Position numbers and translations under genes: made by a program
Part shown: in pieces, positions 16,811 through 24,304 of the stretch
Numbering within the stretch: the stretch's first letter is position 1
Layout of the letters: the number at the start of each line of letters is the position of its first letter
Assembly (NCBI RefSeq): GCF_017168335.1
Contig: NZ_JABFAU010000006.1
Coordinates: forward strand, 45,238-109,237
Length of the DNA: 64,000 nt
Origin: Rhodococcus sp. KRD162
GTDB lineage: Bacteria > Actinomycetota > Actinomycetes > Mycobacteriales > Mycobacteriaceae
Reading direction: 5' to 3'
The notes under the pieces: generated by a model
The model's database searches: none
Seen by the model: the letters and a program-made list of their open reading frames with translations, nothing else
What the model was told of the DNA's origin: nothing

Positions 16811-17229
16811 TGCCCGATACCCCGAGTGTGCTGTTCGTCTGCGTCAAGAACGGCGGCAAGTCGCAGATGGCGGCCGGACTGATGCGTAAGCTGGCCGGTA
16901 CTGCGGTCGAAGTCCACTCTGCCGGAACGAAACCCGGCGTCACCATCAATGCTCTCTCGGCCGAATCCCTCCTCGAAGTCGACGTCGATGTGTCCGGCGA
17001 ACATCCGAAACCGATCGACCCGGCTCTGCTCGCTCGGATGGACTACGTCATCACCCTCGGCGGAGAGGCGCGAGTCGAGACCGTCGACGGGCCGACGTTC
17101 GAGAACTGGGACACCGACGAGCCCTCCGAGCGCGGTATCGACGGAATGGAACGAATGCGCCTGGTGCGGGACGATATCGCCATCCGTGTCGAGGCTCTCA
17201 CATCCCGATTGCTCAGCACGAAGCCCTGA
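16810..17229 (+). CDS. arsC: Arsenate reductase, LMW-phosphatase fold (mycothiol-type)
   Basis: A 139-residue protein. The N-terminal P-loop VLFVCVKNGGKSQMAAGLM has the nucleophilic Cys followed by five residues and Lys, where LMW phosphatases and thioredoxin-type ArsC have Arg (C-x5-R). The C-terminal redox Cys pair of thioredoxin-linked ArsC is absent; the only Cys is the P-loop one. Single-Cys enzymes of this kind in Corynebacterium use mycothiol and mycoredoxin to reduce As(V) to As(III), which Acr3 then exports. The start codon overlaps the acr3 stop (TGATG). Confidence 0.9.
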   Translation: MPDTPSVLFVCVKNGGKSQMAAGLMRKLAGTAVEVHSAGTKPGVTINALSAESLLEVDVDVSGEHPKPIDPALLARMDYVITLGGEARVETVDGPTFENWDTDEPSERGIDGMERMRLVRDDIAIRVEALTSRLLSTKP

Positions 17230-17271
17230 TTCACGTGGAAAGCCCGGTGGTATCGAGCAGCTGACCTGACT

Positions 17272-17325
17272 GTCCACTATTTCGCTCCGCGAGCGGGATC
17301 CCGCCTTCGGTTCACGATCGTGGAC
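17272..17325 (-). repeat. 54-bp palindromic repeat, copy A
   Basis: It begins GTCCACTATT and ends GTGGAC, with the core GCGGGATCCCG at its centre. It is exactly 54 bp long, as are copies at 33877-33930 and 33987-34040, which lie in the opposite orientation. It sits in the 137-bp gap between the convergent arsC and MBL genes, where it could also act as a bidirectional terminator. Confidence 0.75.
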
Positions 17326-17366
17326 GCTCAGTGCACCGCCCAGCTACGACCTTCGCCGCTTCTCCG

Positions 17367-18116
17367 TCAGATCCTGTCGGTGACACTCGCGTTGCGACGA
17401 GCGAGTTCGACAGCAGCGGTGGGTGTTCCGTGCCACGGCGCGCCATGCCCCGGCAGAATCCACTCCGCATCGATATCGGCGAGCGCAGACAGTGCCGCCT
17501 CTGCCTCATCGGGTCGATGGGCAAAGAACGGCGGCAGAAGTTGCGGGCCGGCAATGGGCGAGAGCCCATGACCGGTCACCAACGCATCACCGGTGATCAG
17601 CACACCGCTGCTCGGGAGGTGGAACGCGCTGTGGCCCGAGGTATGCCCCGAACAGGCCACGGGGACCGGGGCACCGGGTAGATCGAGGGGACCGGACTGC
17701 GGGTACGGCTGCGCGTGCCCGATCGTGATGGGTGTCAGCGCACCCGCTCCGAGGATGCGGGCCGTCCAACGCAGTCCACGCGGCCGCAGGCAGCGTCTGA
17801 CGATGTCGACCGGACTGGCCTGTTCGAGATCGCCGCTGCGTGCATGCTCGGCATCGGCAGCGCTCATGAACACCGGTGTGCCGTAGCGCTGATGGAAGTG
17901 GTTGATCGCACCCATGTGGTCGATGTGAGCGTGCGTCAGCAGTATCGCCTGGACGTCGCGGGGGTGGCAGCCCAGTTCTCGAATCGAGGCCTCCACCCGG
18001 GCCGTGTCCTTCGACCATCCCGCGTCGATCAACGTCAGCGCCGCGCCGTCACGCAACAACGCCCAGTTCACCGCTGTCCCTTCGACGCAGAACACGTCGT
18101 CGGCAATTTCCTGCAT
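17367..18116 (-). CDS. MBL-fold metallo-hydrolase
   Basis: A 249-residue protein from ATG 18116; a GTG four codons upstream (18128) is also possible. The metallo-beta-lactamase metal motif is LLTHAHIDHMG (H-x-H-x-D-H), followed by the third His in CSGHTSGHSAF, the bridging Asp in LITGDALV and the last His in ILPGHGAPW. This is the glyoxalase II / quorum-lactonase-like branch of hydrolases; the substrate is unknown. It is divergent from an FAH-family gene across a region with two CGGAAC-N4-GTTCCG operators, so both probably answer to the same TetR repressor and belong to one pathway. Confidence 0.88.
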   Translation of the reverse strand: MQEIADDVFCVEGTAVNWALLRDGAALTLIDAGWSKDTARVEASIRELGCHPRDVQAILLTHAHIDHMGAINHFHQRYGTPVFMSAADAEHARSGDLEQASPVDIVRRCLRPRGLRWTARILGAGALTPITIGHAQPYPQSGPLDLPGAPVPVACSGHTSGHSAFHLPSSGVLITGDALVTGHGLSPIAGPQLLPPFFAHRPDEAEAALSALADIDAEWILPGHGAPWHGTPTAAVELARRNASVTDRI

Positions 18117-18137
18117 ACCGGCCCTCACTCACTCTTT

Positions 18138-18153
18138 CGGAACGATCGTTCCG
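18138..18153. promoter_or_regulatory. Operator 1, perfect 16-bp palindrome
   Basis: CGGAACGATCGTTCCG, close to the MBL gene start and overlapping a likely -35 of the FAH gene (the -10 candidate is TAACAT at 18158-18163). It has the same CGGAAC-N4-GTTCCG form as operator 2. Confidence 0.7.
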
Positions 18154-18178
18154 ACGCTAACATCGGGAACACGCTGAG

Positions 18179-18194
18179 CGGAACAGTCGTTCCG
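18179..18194. promoter_or_regulatory. Operator 2, CGGAAC-N4-GTTCCG
   Basis: CGGAACAGTCGTTCCG, 41 bp centre to centre from operator 1 (about four helical turns) and just upstream of the FAH gene ribosome-binding site (AAAGGA). Likely bound by the TetR protein encoded downstream (19123-19812). Confidence 0.65.
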
Positions 18195-18214
18195 TCACCG
18201 AAAGGACTCGCACG

Positions 18215-19126
18215 ATGAAACTGCGACGGATACGGACTGCGGACGGACTGCAGTTGCAGACCTCGACGGAGGGAACATCCTGGCAACCGACAGAGGACCG
18301 GTCTGCCTTGGGCGGCCGAGTCTTCGACCCCGAGTGGGAACTGGCCCGCGCCGACGAACATCTCCGCAACAGTGCGGTGTTGTTGCCGTTCCAACCGGCC
18401 TCGTTCCGTGACTTCATGCTCTACGAACACCACGTCGTCGACGCCAGTCGGGGATTGGTCCGACGCTTCCATCCGATGCAGGCGAAGGCCGTCGCCGCAG
18501 TCGAAGCGATCACCCGGCGCACCTTTCCGCTGCTGCGCCCCAAGCCCTTGTTCTATGCCCAACCCATGTACTACATGTCCAATGCACTCACGTTCGTTCC
18601 CTCGGGGACTGCGATTGCTGCGCCCTCCTACTCACGAGCGCTGGACTACGAGCTCGAAATCGGGTTCGTCCTGGCCCGAACGTTGTTCGACGCCACCGCC
18701 GACGAGGCTCTCGATGCCATCGGAGCGTTCGTCGTGCTCAACGACTTCAGCGCCCGCGATGTACAGCGCACCGAAATGGCCAGCGGGTTCGGGCCACAGA
18801 AGTCCAAACACTTCGCGACCTCGCTGTCCGAGGTGGCCGTCACCGCCGACGAGATCCTGCCCATCATCGACTCGCTGCGTGGCACGGTCACCATCGACGG
18901 CACCACCGTGTCGACGGTATCGAGCGCTGGGATGCAGCACAGCATCGGCGAAGTGCTGGCGCACGCCTCCCGCAGTGAGATATTGCGGCCCGGCGAACTG
19001 TTCGCCACCGGCACCCTGCCCGGAGGCAGCGGGATGGAAACCGGGCACTGGCTCACACCCGGAGCCAGCCTGGAACTCAGCATCGATGGGATCGGCACCA
19101 TCAGCCACGTCGTACTCGATTCGTGA
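18215..19126 (+). CDS. Fumarylacetoacetate hydrolase family protein
   Basis: A 303-residue protein. The FAH catalytic domain covers ~90-300: YYMSNALTFVPSGTAIAAPSYS, the metal ligands in DYELEIGFVLAR (E-x-E) and the Asp of VVLNDFSARDVQ, then GETLFATGTLPGGSG-like sequence near the end. Family members hydrolyse or decarboxylate 2-oxo acids and acylpyruvates using Mg2+ in aromatic and sugar-acid breakdown. Start ATG with AAAGGA 9 nt upstream. Its stop overlaps the TetR start (GTGA). With the divergent MBL hydrolase it probably forms a small catabolic unit. Confidence 0.9.
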   Translation: MKLRRIRTADGLQLQTSTEGTSWQPTEDRSALGGRVFDPEWELARADEHLRNSAVLLPFQPASFRDFMLYEHHVVDASRGLVRRFHPMQAKAVAAVEAITRRTFPLLRPKPLFYAQPMYYMSNALTFVPSGTAIAAPSYSRALDYELEIGFVLARTLFDATADEALDAIGAFVVLNDFSARDVQRTEMASGFGPQKSKHFATSLSEVAVTADEILPIIDSLRGTVTIDGTTVSTVSSAGMQHSIGEVLAHASRSEILRPGELFATGTLPGGSGMETGHWLTPGASLELSIDGIGTISHVVLDS

Positions 19127-19812
19127 CCTTCAGCGCCGCCGGAGCGTCGCCGTCCCGCTCGAAACGAGACGCCAACCGCGCCGAACTACAGACTCGACTG
19201 CTCGACACGGCCGAGGAACTCTTCTCCGGCCGCGGGTATTTCGGCGTCGGGGTACGCGATATCACCGATCGCGCACACACGCGTCTGGCATCGGTCAGTG
19301 AGCAATTCGGCGGCAAAGAGGGACTGTTCCAGGCCGTGTTGGCTCGACGCATCCGCCCTCTCAACGCCGATCGGCGCGCCCAGCTGGCCACGCTGCCGAC
19401 GCGCGGAGGCCGCGCGAAACGTCTTCGCGCACTGATCGAGGCGTTCACCGAACCGATGCGCCGCCGCACCGGTGATCCCGGATGGGACAACTACTTTCGG
19501 CTCATCGCCCAACTCGCCAACTCGGGAAGTCCTATCGGGCGTCTGATCGTCGACGACTTCAACGCCATCGCCACCGAGTTCATGAGCCATATGCAGGCAC
19601 TGTTTCCCGAGGCGAACGAGGTGGCGATTCACGACGCGTATCTACACCTCGTCGCCGCCGCGATGCACACCTACTCCAACAATCTCCGACTCGACAGTCT
19701 CACCAAGGGCCGGATGCACGCGCGCGATATGGACGAACGCCATACCGCCCTGCTCCGATTCGCCGAGGGTGGCATCACCGCGACACTGCTTCGACCCCGC
19801 CTCGATCGTTGA
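19123..19812 (+). CDS. TetR family transcriptional regulator
   Basis: A 229-residue protein. The N-terminal HTH covers ~18-65: RAELQTRLLDTAEELFSGRGYFGVGVRDITDRA then VSEQFGGKEGLFQAVLARR. The C-terminal ligand domain resembles a TetR_C variant for larger hydrophobic ligands. GTG start overlapping the FAH stop by 4 bp, so it is co-transcribed and translationally coupled. The two CGGAAC-N4-GTTCCG palindromes upstream of the FAH gene are the natural candidates for its binding sites; repression of the whole locus and relief by a pathway metabolite is the inference. Convergent with the TauE gene. Confidence 0.88.
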   Translation: MTFSAAGASPSRSKRDANRAELQTRLLDTAEELFSGRGYFGVGVRDITDRAHTRLASVSEQFGGKEGLFQAVLARRIRPLNADRRAQLATLPTRGGRAKRLRALIEAFTEPMRRRTGDPGWDNYFRLIAQLANSGSPIGRLIVDDFNAIATEFMSHMQALFPEANEVAIHDAYLHLVAAAMHTYSNNLRLDSLTKGRMHARDMDERHTALLRFAEGGITATLLRPRLDR

Positions 19813-19830
19813 ATTCTCGCTCGACCCGAC

Positions 19831-20577
19831 TCAACCGAAGGCCTGATACCCCAGCCAGCCGGCGAGGCCGAGTCCCAGAATCCCCACGCCGATGCGCAGC
19901 ACGATCGGCGAGATGACCTTGACCGTCGGTGGCCCGCAGGCTCCGCCGACGAAACAGCCGATCGCCAGTGCGAGAGCCGCCAGCCAGTGCACCTGGCCGG
20001 AGAACGAAAAGATGATGGCAGCAATCAGATTGGCGATACCGAGGAAGAAGCTCTTGAGAACACTTGCGCGCCAGAAGGTATCTGCAGTACAGATCAGCGC
20101 CAACGCGAGAAAGATGACGCCTGCTCCGGCACCGAAATAGCCGCCGTAGATCGCGACGACGAACAGTGCCAGGGGATAGAGCGTCGGAAACTGCTTGTCC
20201 CCGGAAAGCTTTCGAATGTTCGGCTGCAGCAGCAGGGCGATGGCTGCCATCGCCACCAGGAACGGCACGACCGCTTCGAACGAACCGTCCGGGGTGACGA
20301 GCAACAGAACCGCACCGGTGGTGCCGCCCAGCGCCGAGTAGACCGCATATCGAACGAGTTGCTTGCCGTCCTTGGCCAACTCGGCCGAGGAACTCGCCGT
20401 CGCTCCGACACCGGCCGCCACCAACGCCACCGTGTTCGTCACGTTCGCCGACACCGCAGGCAAGCCAACCGCCAGGAGCGCCGGGTAGGAGACGAGCGAG
20501 GCGAGGCCGGTGACGAAACCCACGAGCCCAGCGAAGAACCCGGCCACCACCAGAAGTCCGAAATCGAGCACGGTCAC
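19831..20577 (-). CDS. TauE/SafE family membrane transporter
   Basis: A 248-residue protein with eight helices and the two TauE/SafE repeats: the first with LVGFVTGLASLVSYPALLAVGLPAVSANVTNTVAL, the second with ALFVVAIYGGYFGAGAGVIFLALALI (in parts). The family moves sulfite, sulfoacetate and other organosulfur anions; the substrate here is unknown. GTG start at 20577 preceded by TAGTTT and 6 nt, so a leaderless transcript is likely and the gene need not depend on the PBP genes upstream (37-bp gap). Confidence 0.9.
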   Translation of the reverse strand: MTVLDFGLLVVAGFFAGLVGFVTGLASLVSYPALLAVGLPAVSANVTNTVALVAAGVGATASSSAELAKDGKQLVRYAVYSALGGTTGAVLLLVTPDGSFEAVVPFLVAMAAIALLLQPNIRKLSGDKQFPTLYPLALFVVAIYGGYFGAGAGVIFLALALICTADTFWRASVLKSFFLGIANLIAAIIFSFSGQVHWLAALALAIGCFVGGACGPPTVKVISPIVLRIGVGILGLGLAGWLGYQAFG

Positions 20578-20583
20578 CGGACA

Positions 20584-20589
20584 AAACTA
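20584..20589 (-). promoter_or_regulatory. -10 box, leaderless arrangement, TauE gene
   Basis: TAGTTT on the minus strand, 6 nt (TGTCCG), then GTG 20577. Confidence 0.45.
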
Positions 20590-20613
20590 CCGTGCCTAAC
20601 TATCTGCTCGACA

Positions 20614-22284
20614 TCACTCGCTCGGGTTCGCCATTTCCTGCAGCAACCGACTCGTCATGCGCACTGCCTGGTCTCCGCCGTCTGCGTCCTCGATGTACAC
20701 CGCGAACGCCACATCGCCACTGGTGGCGAGCACGAAGCGATCATCACCGCTCTGCCCTGCGAATCCCTGCACACCGTCGAACGTATCGAGGCCACTGCTG
20801 CGCGACGAATCGGCCAGCATCCCGCGCAACCGCTGCGCCGCGTCCGGCCCGACCGGCTCGGCCGCGCGGTCGGCGACTGCGGTCTGCCCGACGACGATCG
20901 CCGGTGTCGGCGCGCTACCCCGCGAGATCGCCGCTGCCATTTGTGCCAGTCCGAACGGCGTGACCGTCGCCTCGGCTGGCGAGGTGGTGGACACGGTCCG
21001 AATACCGTCGATCGCGCTGCGACTGTCTGCCGGGGTTCCGGTGTAGGCATCGAGACCAGGCATCGAGTAGTGGATTCCGAGACCGAGCTGCGAGGCCGCG
21101 TCCTGTGCGCTGTCGTCGCCGCGATCGGACTGAACAGCCTTGACAAGATCGGCTGCCGTGCCCGCTGGATACGAGCCCCCGAACGCCACATCACCCTGCT
21201 CGTTGGCGTAACTGTTCTGTGCGGCAGCGAGAATCGCACCGGTCGACGCAGACAGAGCGACGATCGACGCCGAGCTTCCGGCCATCACGACTGCATTCTC
21301 GGCGGCCAACTGGATGTGCGGATCGAGCGTCGCGTGCAGGTCCGGCCCAGCAGGCCCTTGGAATCCGACGCGGCGTTGACCGATTCCGTCGACAGTGTAG
21401 GTGTCGACGGCCCAGCCTGCGGTGGCGTCGCGTCCGGCCTGCCATGCGGCGCGTAGCGAATCGAGTACCGGTGAGGTGTTGCGCCGATCGTCGACGATGA
21501 GCTTCGGTTGGGGCGAGACCACGACTCCCGGCACGGCCCGAAGGTCGTCCTCGAGAACGGCGAAGTCGTCATCGCGCAGGTTCACTGCGGTGATCGGAGC
21601 ACCTCCGGACGAATTGAGCTCTGCCAGCATCGATTCGGAGGTGATCAGCGGTGCCACGACATCGATGACGTCGGCCAGCTGCTGCGTGGACGCAACCGGA
21701 TCACTCATCTGGGCAGGATCGAGGGAAATGGCGTTGATCGTGCGTTCGCTCATCAGCACGTTGTTCGCGGCGTCGAAGATCAGCGGCGGAGCGGCGTCGG
21801 TGCGGGTGTATCGCACCGAGCCGCCCGAGGTCAGGTCCGGAACGACGGTGGCCGGGTCCCAGGCGATCCGCCAGCCGACGCTGAGCTTCTTGGTCGAGCC
21901 CTGCGTGCTGTACTTCCAATCCTTGCCCTCACCGAAGTGCCACGCGGACGCGAGGGTGAAGAAGCCGCTCTCGTCGGAAAGATCCATGTACTGGGTGAGA
22001 TCGAAGTCGCCGGTGGACGTGCCGCCTGCCGACAAGCCGTCGAACATCTGGGTGATCGCGGCCGACGCAGCGTTCGGGTACGTCGTCAGCGCTGCCGCGG
22101 CGGCAACATCGCGATGGTCCAGTGCGTCGACGAACTTCGAGACCAGCAGCTCGGCCTCACTCGGTGGGCGATCGACCATCCAGTACGCGGCCGAGACCGT
22201 CACTGTCGCCGCCGCTACTACGGCGACGAGGTAGCGACCGCGAACTGTGCGCGGGCCCCGACGGACGCGACTCGTAGAACTCAT
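20614..22284 (-). CDS. PBP-like protein lacking transpeptidase motifs (pseudoenzyme)
   Basis: A 556-residue protein with one N-terminal helix (RYLVAVVAAATVTVSAAYWM), an NTF2-like MecA_N-type domain (~42-150), a dimerisation region and a C-terminal transpeptidase-like domain. It aligns along its whole length with the lipoprotein PBP encoded just upstream, but all three active-site motifs are gone. S-x-x-K is T376-A-A-D379 in SYPAGTAADLV. The segment of about 55 residues holding S-x-N is deleted. K-T-G is Q511-S-G513. The frame has no stop and codon use is like its neighbours, so it looks maintained rather than decaying. It cannot cross-link peptidoglycan or react normally with beta-lactams; a scaffold, regulatory or decoy role is inference. 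Confidence 0.85.
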   Translation of the reverse strand: MSSTSRVRRGPRTVRGRYLVAVVAAATVTVSAAYWMVDRPPSEAELLVSKFVDALDHRDVAAAAALTTYPNAASAAITQMFDGLSAGGTSTGDFDLTQYMDLSDESGFFTLASAWHFGEGKDWKYSTQGSTKKLSVGWRIAWDPATVVPDLTSGGSVRYTRTDAAPPLIFDAANNVLMSERTINAISLDPAQMSDPVASTQQLADVIDVVAPLITSESMLAELNSSGGAPITAVNLRDDDFAVLEDDLRAVPGVVVSPQPKLIVDDRRNTSPVLDSLRAAWQAGRDATAGWAVDTYTVDGIGQRRVGFQGPAGPDLHATLDPHIQLAAENAVVMAGSSASIVALSASTGAILAAAQNSYANEQGDVAFGGSYPAGTAADLVKAVQSDRGDDSAQDAASQLGLGIHYSMPGLDAYTGTPADSRSAIDGIRTVSTTSPAEATVTPFGLAQMAAAISRGSAPTPAIVVGQTAVADRAAEPVGPDAAQRLRGMLADSSRSSGLDTFDGVQGFAGQSGDDRFVLATSGDVAFAVYIEDADGGDQAVRMTSRLLQEMANPSE

Positions 22285-22381
22285 GAGTCACAATATTCAC
22301 TGCAGTCACATGAGTAACAAGCACGGTATTCACACGAGCCGATCACGATTGAGATACGGCGTGGTCTGTTTCGGCGAGGTC

Positions 22382-24211
22382 CTAGCGCAGAAAGCGGCCC
22401 GCGGCCTCGACCGCCGGTGTCGAACTACCGGCGTCGTACACGAAGACGGAGAACGCGAGATCACCGGCGATCCCGACGAACCAGCCATGAGCGCCGCCGT
22501 TGTCGGCACCGAATTCAGCGGTCCCGGTCTTCCCGAGCAAGCCGGGAATATCGTCCAATTGCGTCGCGGTGCCGCCGGTGATGGTCTCGCGCATCATCGC
22601 CTTCAGTTGATCGGTGACCTGCGGGTTCACCGGCGCAGGTGACATGTCCGGCACCCCGGGACGACCTGCGATCATCGTCGGCGGAAGCAGCGCACCGTTC
22701 GCTATAGACGACGCCACCAGCGCCATTCCGAACGGTGACGCGGTCACCTGCCCCTGACCGATGGCCGACTCGACGCGTTGCGCCGGAGTATCGGCCGAGG
22801 GCACCGATCCGGTCACGGTCGTCAGTCCGGGAGTGACGTAGTCGACGCCGAGCCCGAACTGCGCGGCCGCCTCGGTCAAACCGTTCGGGGGCAGTGCAAC
22901 GCCGAGCCGGCCCATCGTCGTATTGCAGGACTTGGCGAAGGCGGTGTGCAACGGGACGTCGCCGAGATCGAAGTTGTCGTCGTTCGGAATCTGCCTGCCC
23001 TCGATGTTCTCGGTGCCCGGGCACGGCAGAACGGTATCGGGGGTGACCGCGCCGGACTGCAGGGCGGCCGAGGTGGTGACCGTCTTGAACGTCGACCCCG
23101 GCGGGTACAGGCCCGTCAGGGCAATCGGGCCCTCGGCGTCCGCAGCGGCGTTCTGGGCCACGGCCAGTACCTCTCCCGTCGACGGCCTGAGCGCGACGAT
23201 CGCCGCCTGTTGCGGCAACGACGCCAGCGCGTTCTCGGCTTTGAGCTGCAGTGCCGAGTCGAGAGTGGTGGCGATGTCCTGGCCGGTTCCGGCATCGCGC
23301 CCGGCCAACCGGGTGACGGTGCCGTCGGCCGCGACCGCCTGGACGGCCCAGCCTCGGTTGGCCGCCTGCTGCTGCTCCCACACGGTCGTCAGGTCGTTGA
23401 GCACCGGCGAGACGAGGCTGCGGTCGGTGGCCAGCAGCCGGGTCTGCGGCGCGAGGGTCACCCCCGGCAGTGCCGCGAGCTGAGCACCGATGGGGTCGAT
23501 GTCCGACTGCCGAAGCGTCACTATCGTCGCCGAGCTCCCCTGTGCAGCAGAGACAGTCGACGAGATGGACTGAGCAGTGATGCCGGGAACGACGGATCCG
23601 ACGAGATTCGCGACCGCCACCGGATCGGCCGTCGCGTCGACATTCACGAGAGTGACCACCTGCTGTGACATGAGCTCGACGCCGTTACCGTCGAAGATTC
23701 GGGGTGCAACGAGCGCATCGGTCGGAGTGAACCGCACCGAGGAATCGGCAGTGAGCCCGGGCACCAACATCGCCGGGTCCCAGGTGATCTTCCACCCCTG
23801 CTCGGTCTCCGCCGCCGTCGCAGCGGTCGTGTAGTTCCACTCCTTCGGCTCACCATCGGGTTCGGCGGTGCCGTCGGTGGTCGTCGAGAACCGCCAGTCG
23901 GCGTTCAACGTGAACGTCCCCGCATCCCCGTCGGCATCGGCCACCTCGAAATCGGGAGTGGCCGTGACAGTCCCGCCGCCGGACAAACCGTCGTACAACT
24001 CGGTGAGCGCTGCCGTCGCCGCGGCAGGATCGGTGGTCAACGCAGCCGCCTGCGCGATGTCGGAGCTGTTCACCGCGGTCGCGAACTGCTCGGCGACCGT
24101 CTGCGGCTGATCCGGCCCACTCTGCCCACATGCGGCGAGGGTGAGCGCCACTACCGTCACGCTCGCGGCCAGAGTCGTCGGTCTCGTCGATGTACGCACG
24201 GATTCGATCAT
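22382..24211 (-). CDS. Penicillin-binding lipoprotein (class B transpeptidase, Rv2864c type)
   Basis: A 609-residue protein from ATG 24211, chosen because it gives a lipoprotein signal peptide ending LTLAAC28GQ; the frame is open to 24250. An NTF2-like MecA_N domain (~38-150) and PBP dimerisation domain precede the transpeptidase domain with all motifs intact: S373-T-F-K376 (nucleophile Ser), S428-C-N430 and K561-T-G563. It cross-links peptidoglycan outside the membrane; Rv2864c/PBP-lipo relatives act in growth and division and in beta-lactam response. The motif-less paralogue follows 97 bp downstream on the same strand. Confidence 0.92.
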   Translation of the reverse strand: MIESVRTSTRPTTLAASVTVVALTLAACGQSGPDQPQTVAEQFATAVNSSDIAQAAALTTDPAAATAALTELYDGLSGGGTVTATPDFEVADADGDAGTFTLNADWRFSTTTDGTAEPDGEPKEWNYTTAATAAETEQGWKITWDPAMLVPGLTADSSVRFTPTDALVAPRIFDGNGVELMSQQVVTLVNVDATADPVAVANLVGSVVPGITAQSISSTVSAAQGSSATIVTLRQSDIDPIGAQLAALPGVTLAPQTRLLATDRSLVSPVLNDLTTVWEQQQAANRGWAVQAVAADGTVTRLAGRDAGTGQDIATTLDSALQLKAENALASLPQQAAIVALRPSTGEVLAVAQNAAADAEGPIALTGLYPPGSTFKTVTTSAALQSGAVTPDTVLPCPGTENIEGRQIPNDDNFDLGDVPLHTAFAKSCNTTMGRLGVALPPNGLTEAAAQFGLGVDYVTPGLTTVTGSVPSADTPAQRVESAIGQGQVTASPFGMALVASSIANGALLPPTMIAGRPGVPDMSPAPVNPQVTDQLKAMMRETITGGTATQLDDIPGLLGKTGTAEFGADNGGAHGWFVGIAGDLAFSVFVYDAGSSTPAVEAAGRFLR

Positions 24212-24304
24212 GCCTCGAGTCGGTCCTGGCGGAGTCCAAGAGTTCACCAAGTCCTCTCACGCACCGTGATCGAGCACTGTTCCTTCGACCTACCAGGACT
24301 CACC

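Noticed and set aside
17272..17325. Reading the 54-bp repeats as a CRISPR array or tRNA genes
   Set aside because: Only three copies, two of them 110 bp apart and one 16 kb away, with palindromic ends and no regular spacers; they do not fold as a cloverleaf.
19987..21456. 489-codon plus-strand frame over TauE and PBP-like genes
   Set aside because: Covers two genes on the other strand with recognised folds; no domain of its own.
20614..22284. Calling the motif-less PBP a pseudogene
   Set aside because: The frame is intact over 556 codons with normal composition and preserved domain ends; only catalytic motifs are lost, which fits a pseudoenzyme.
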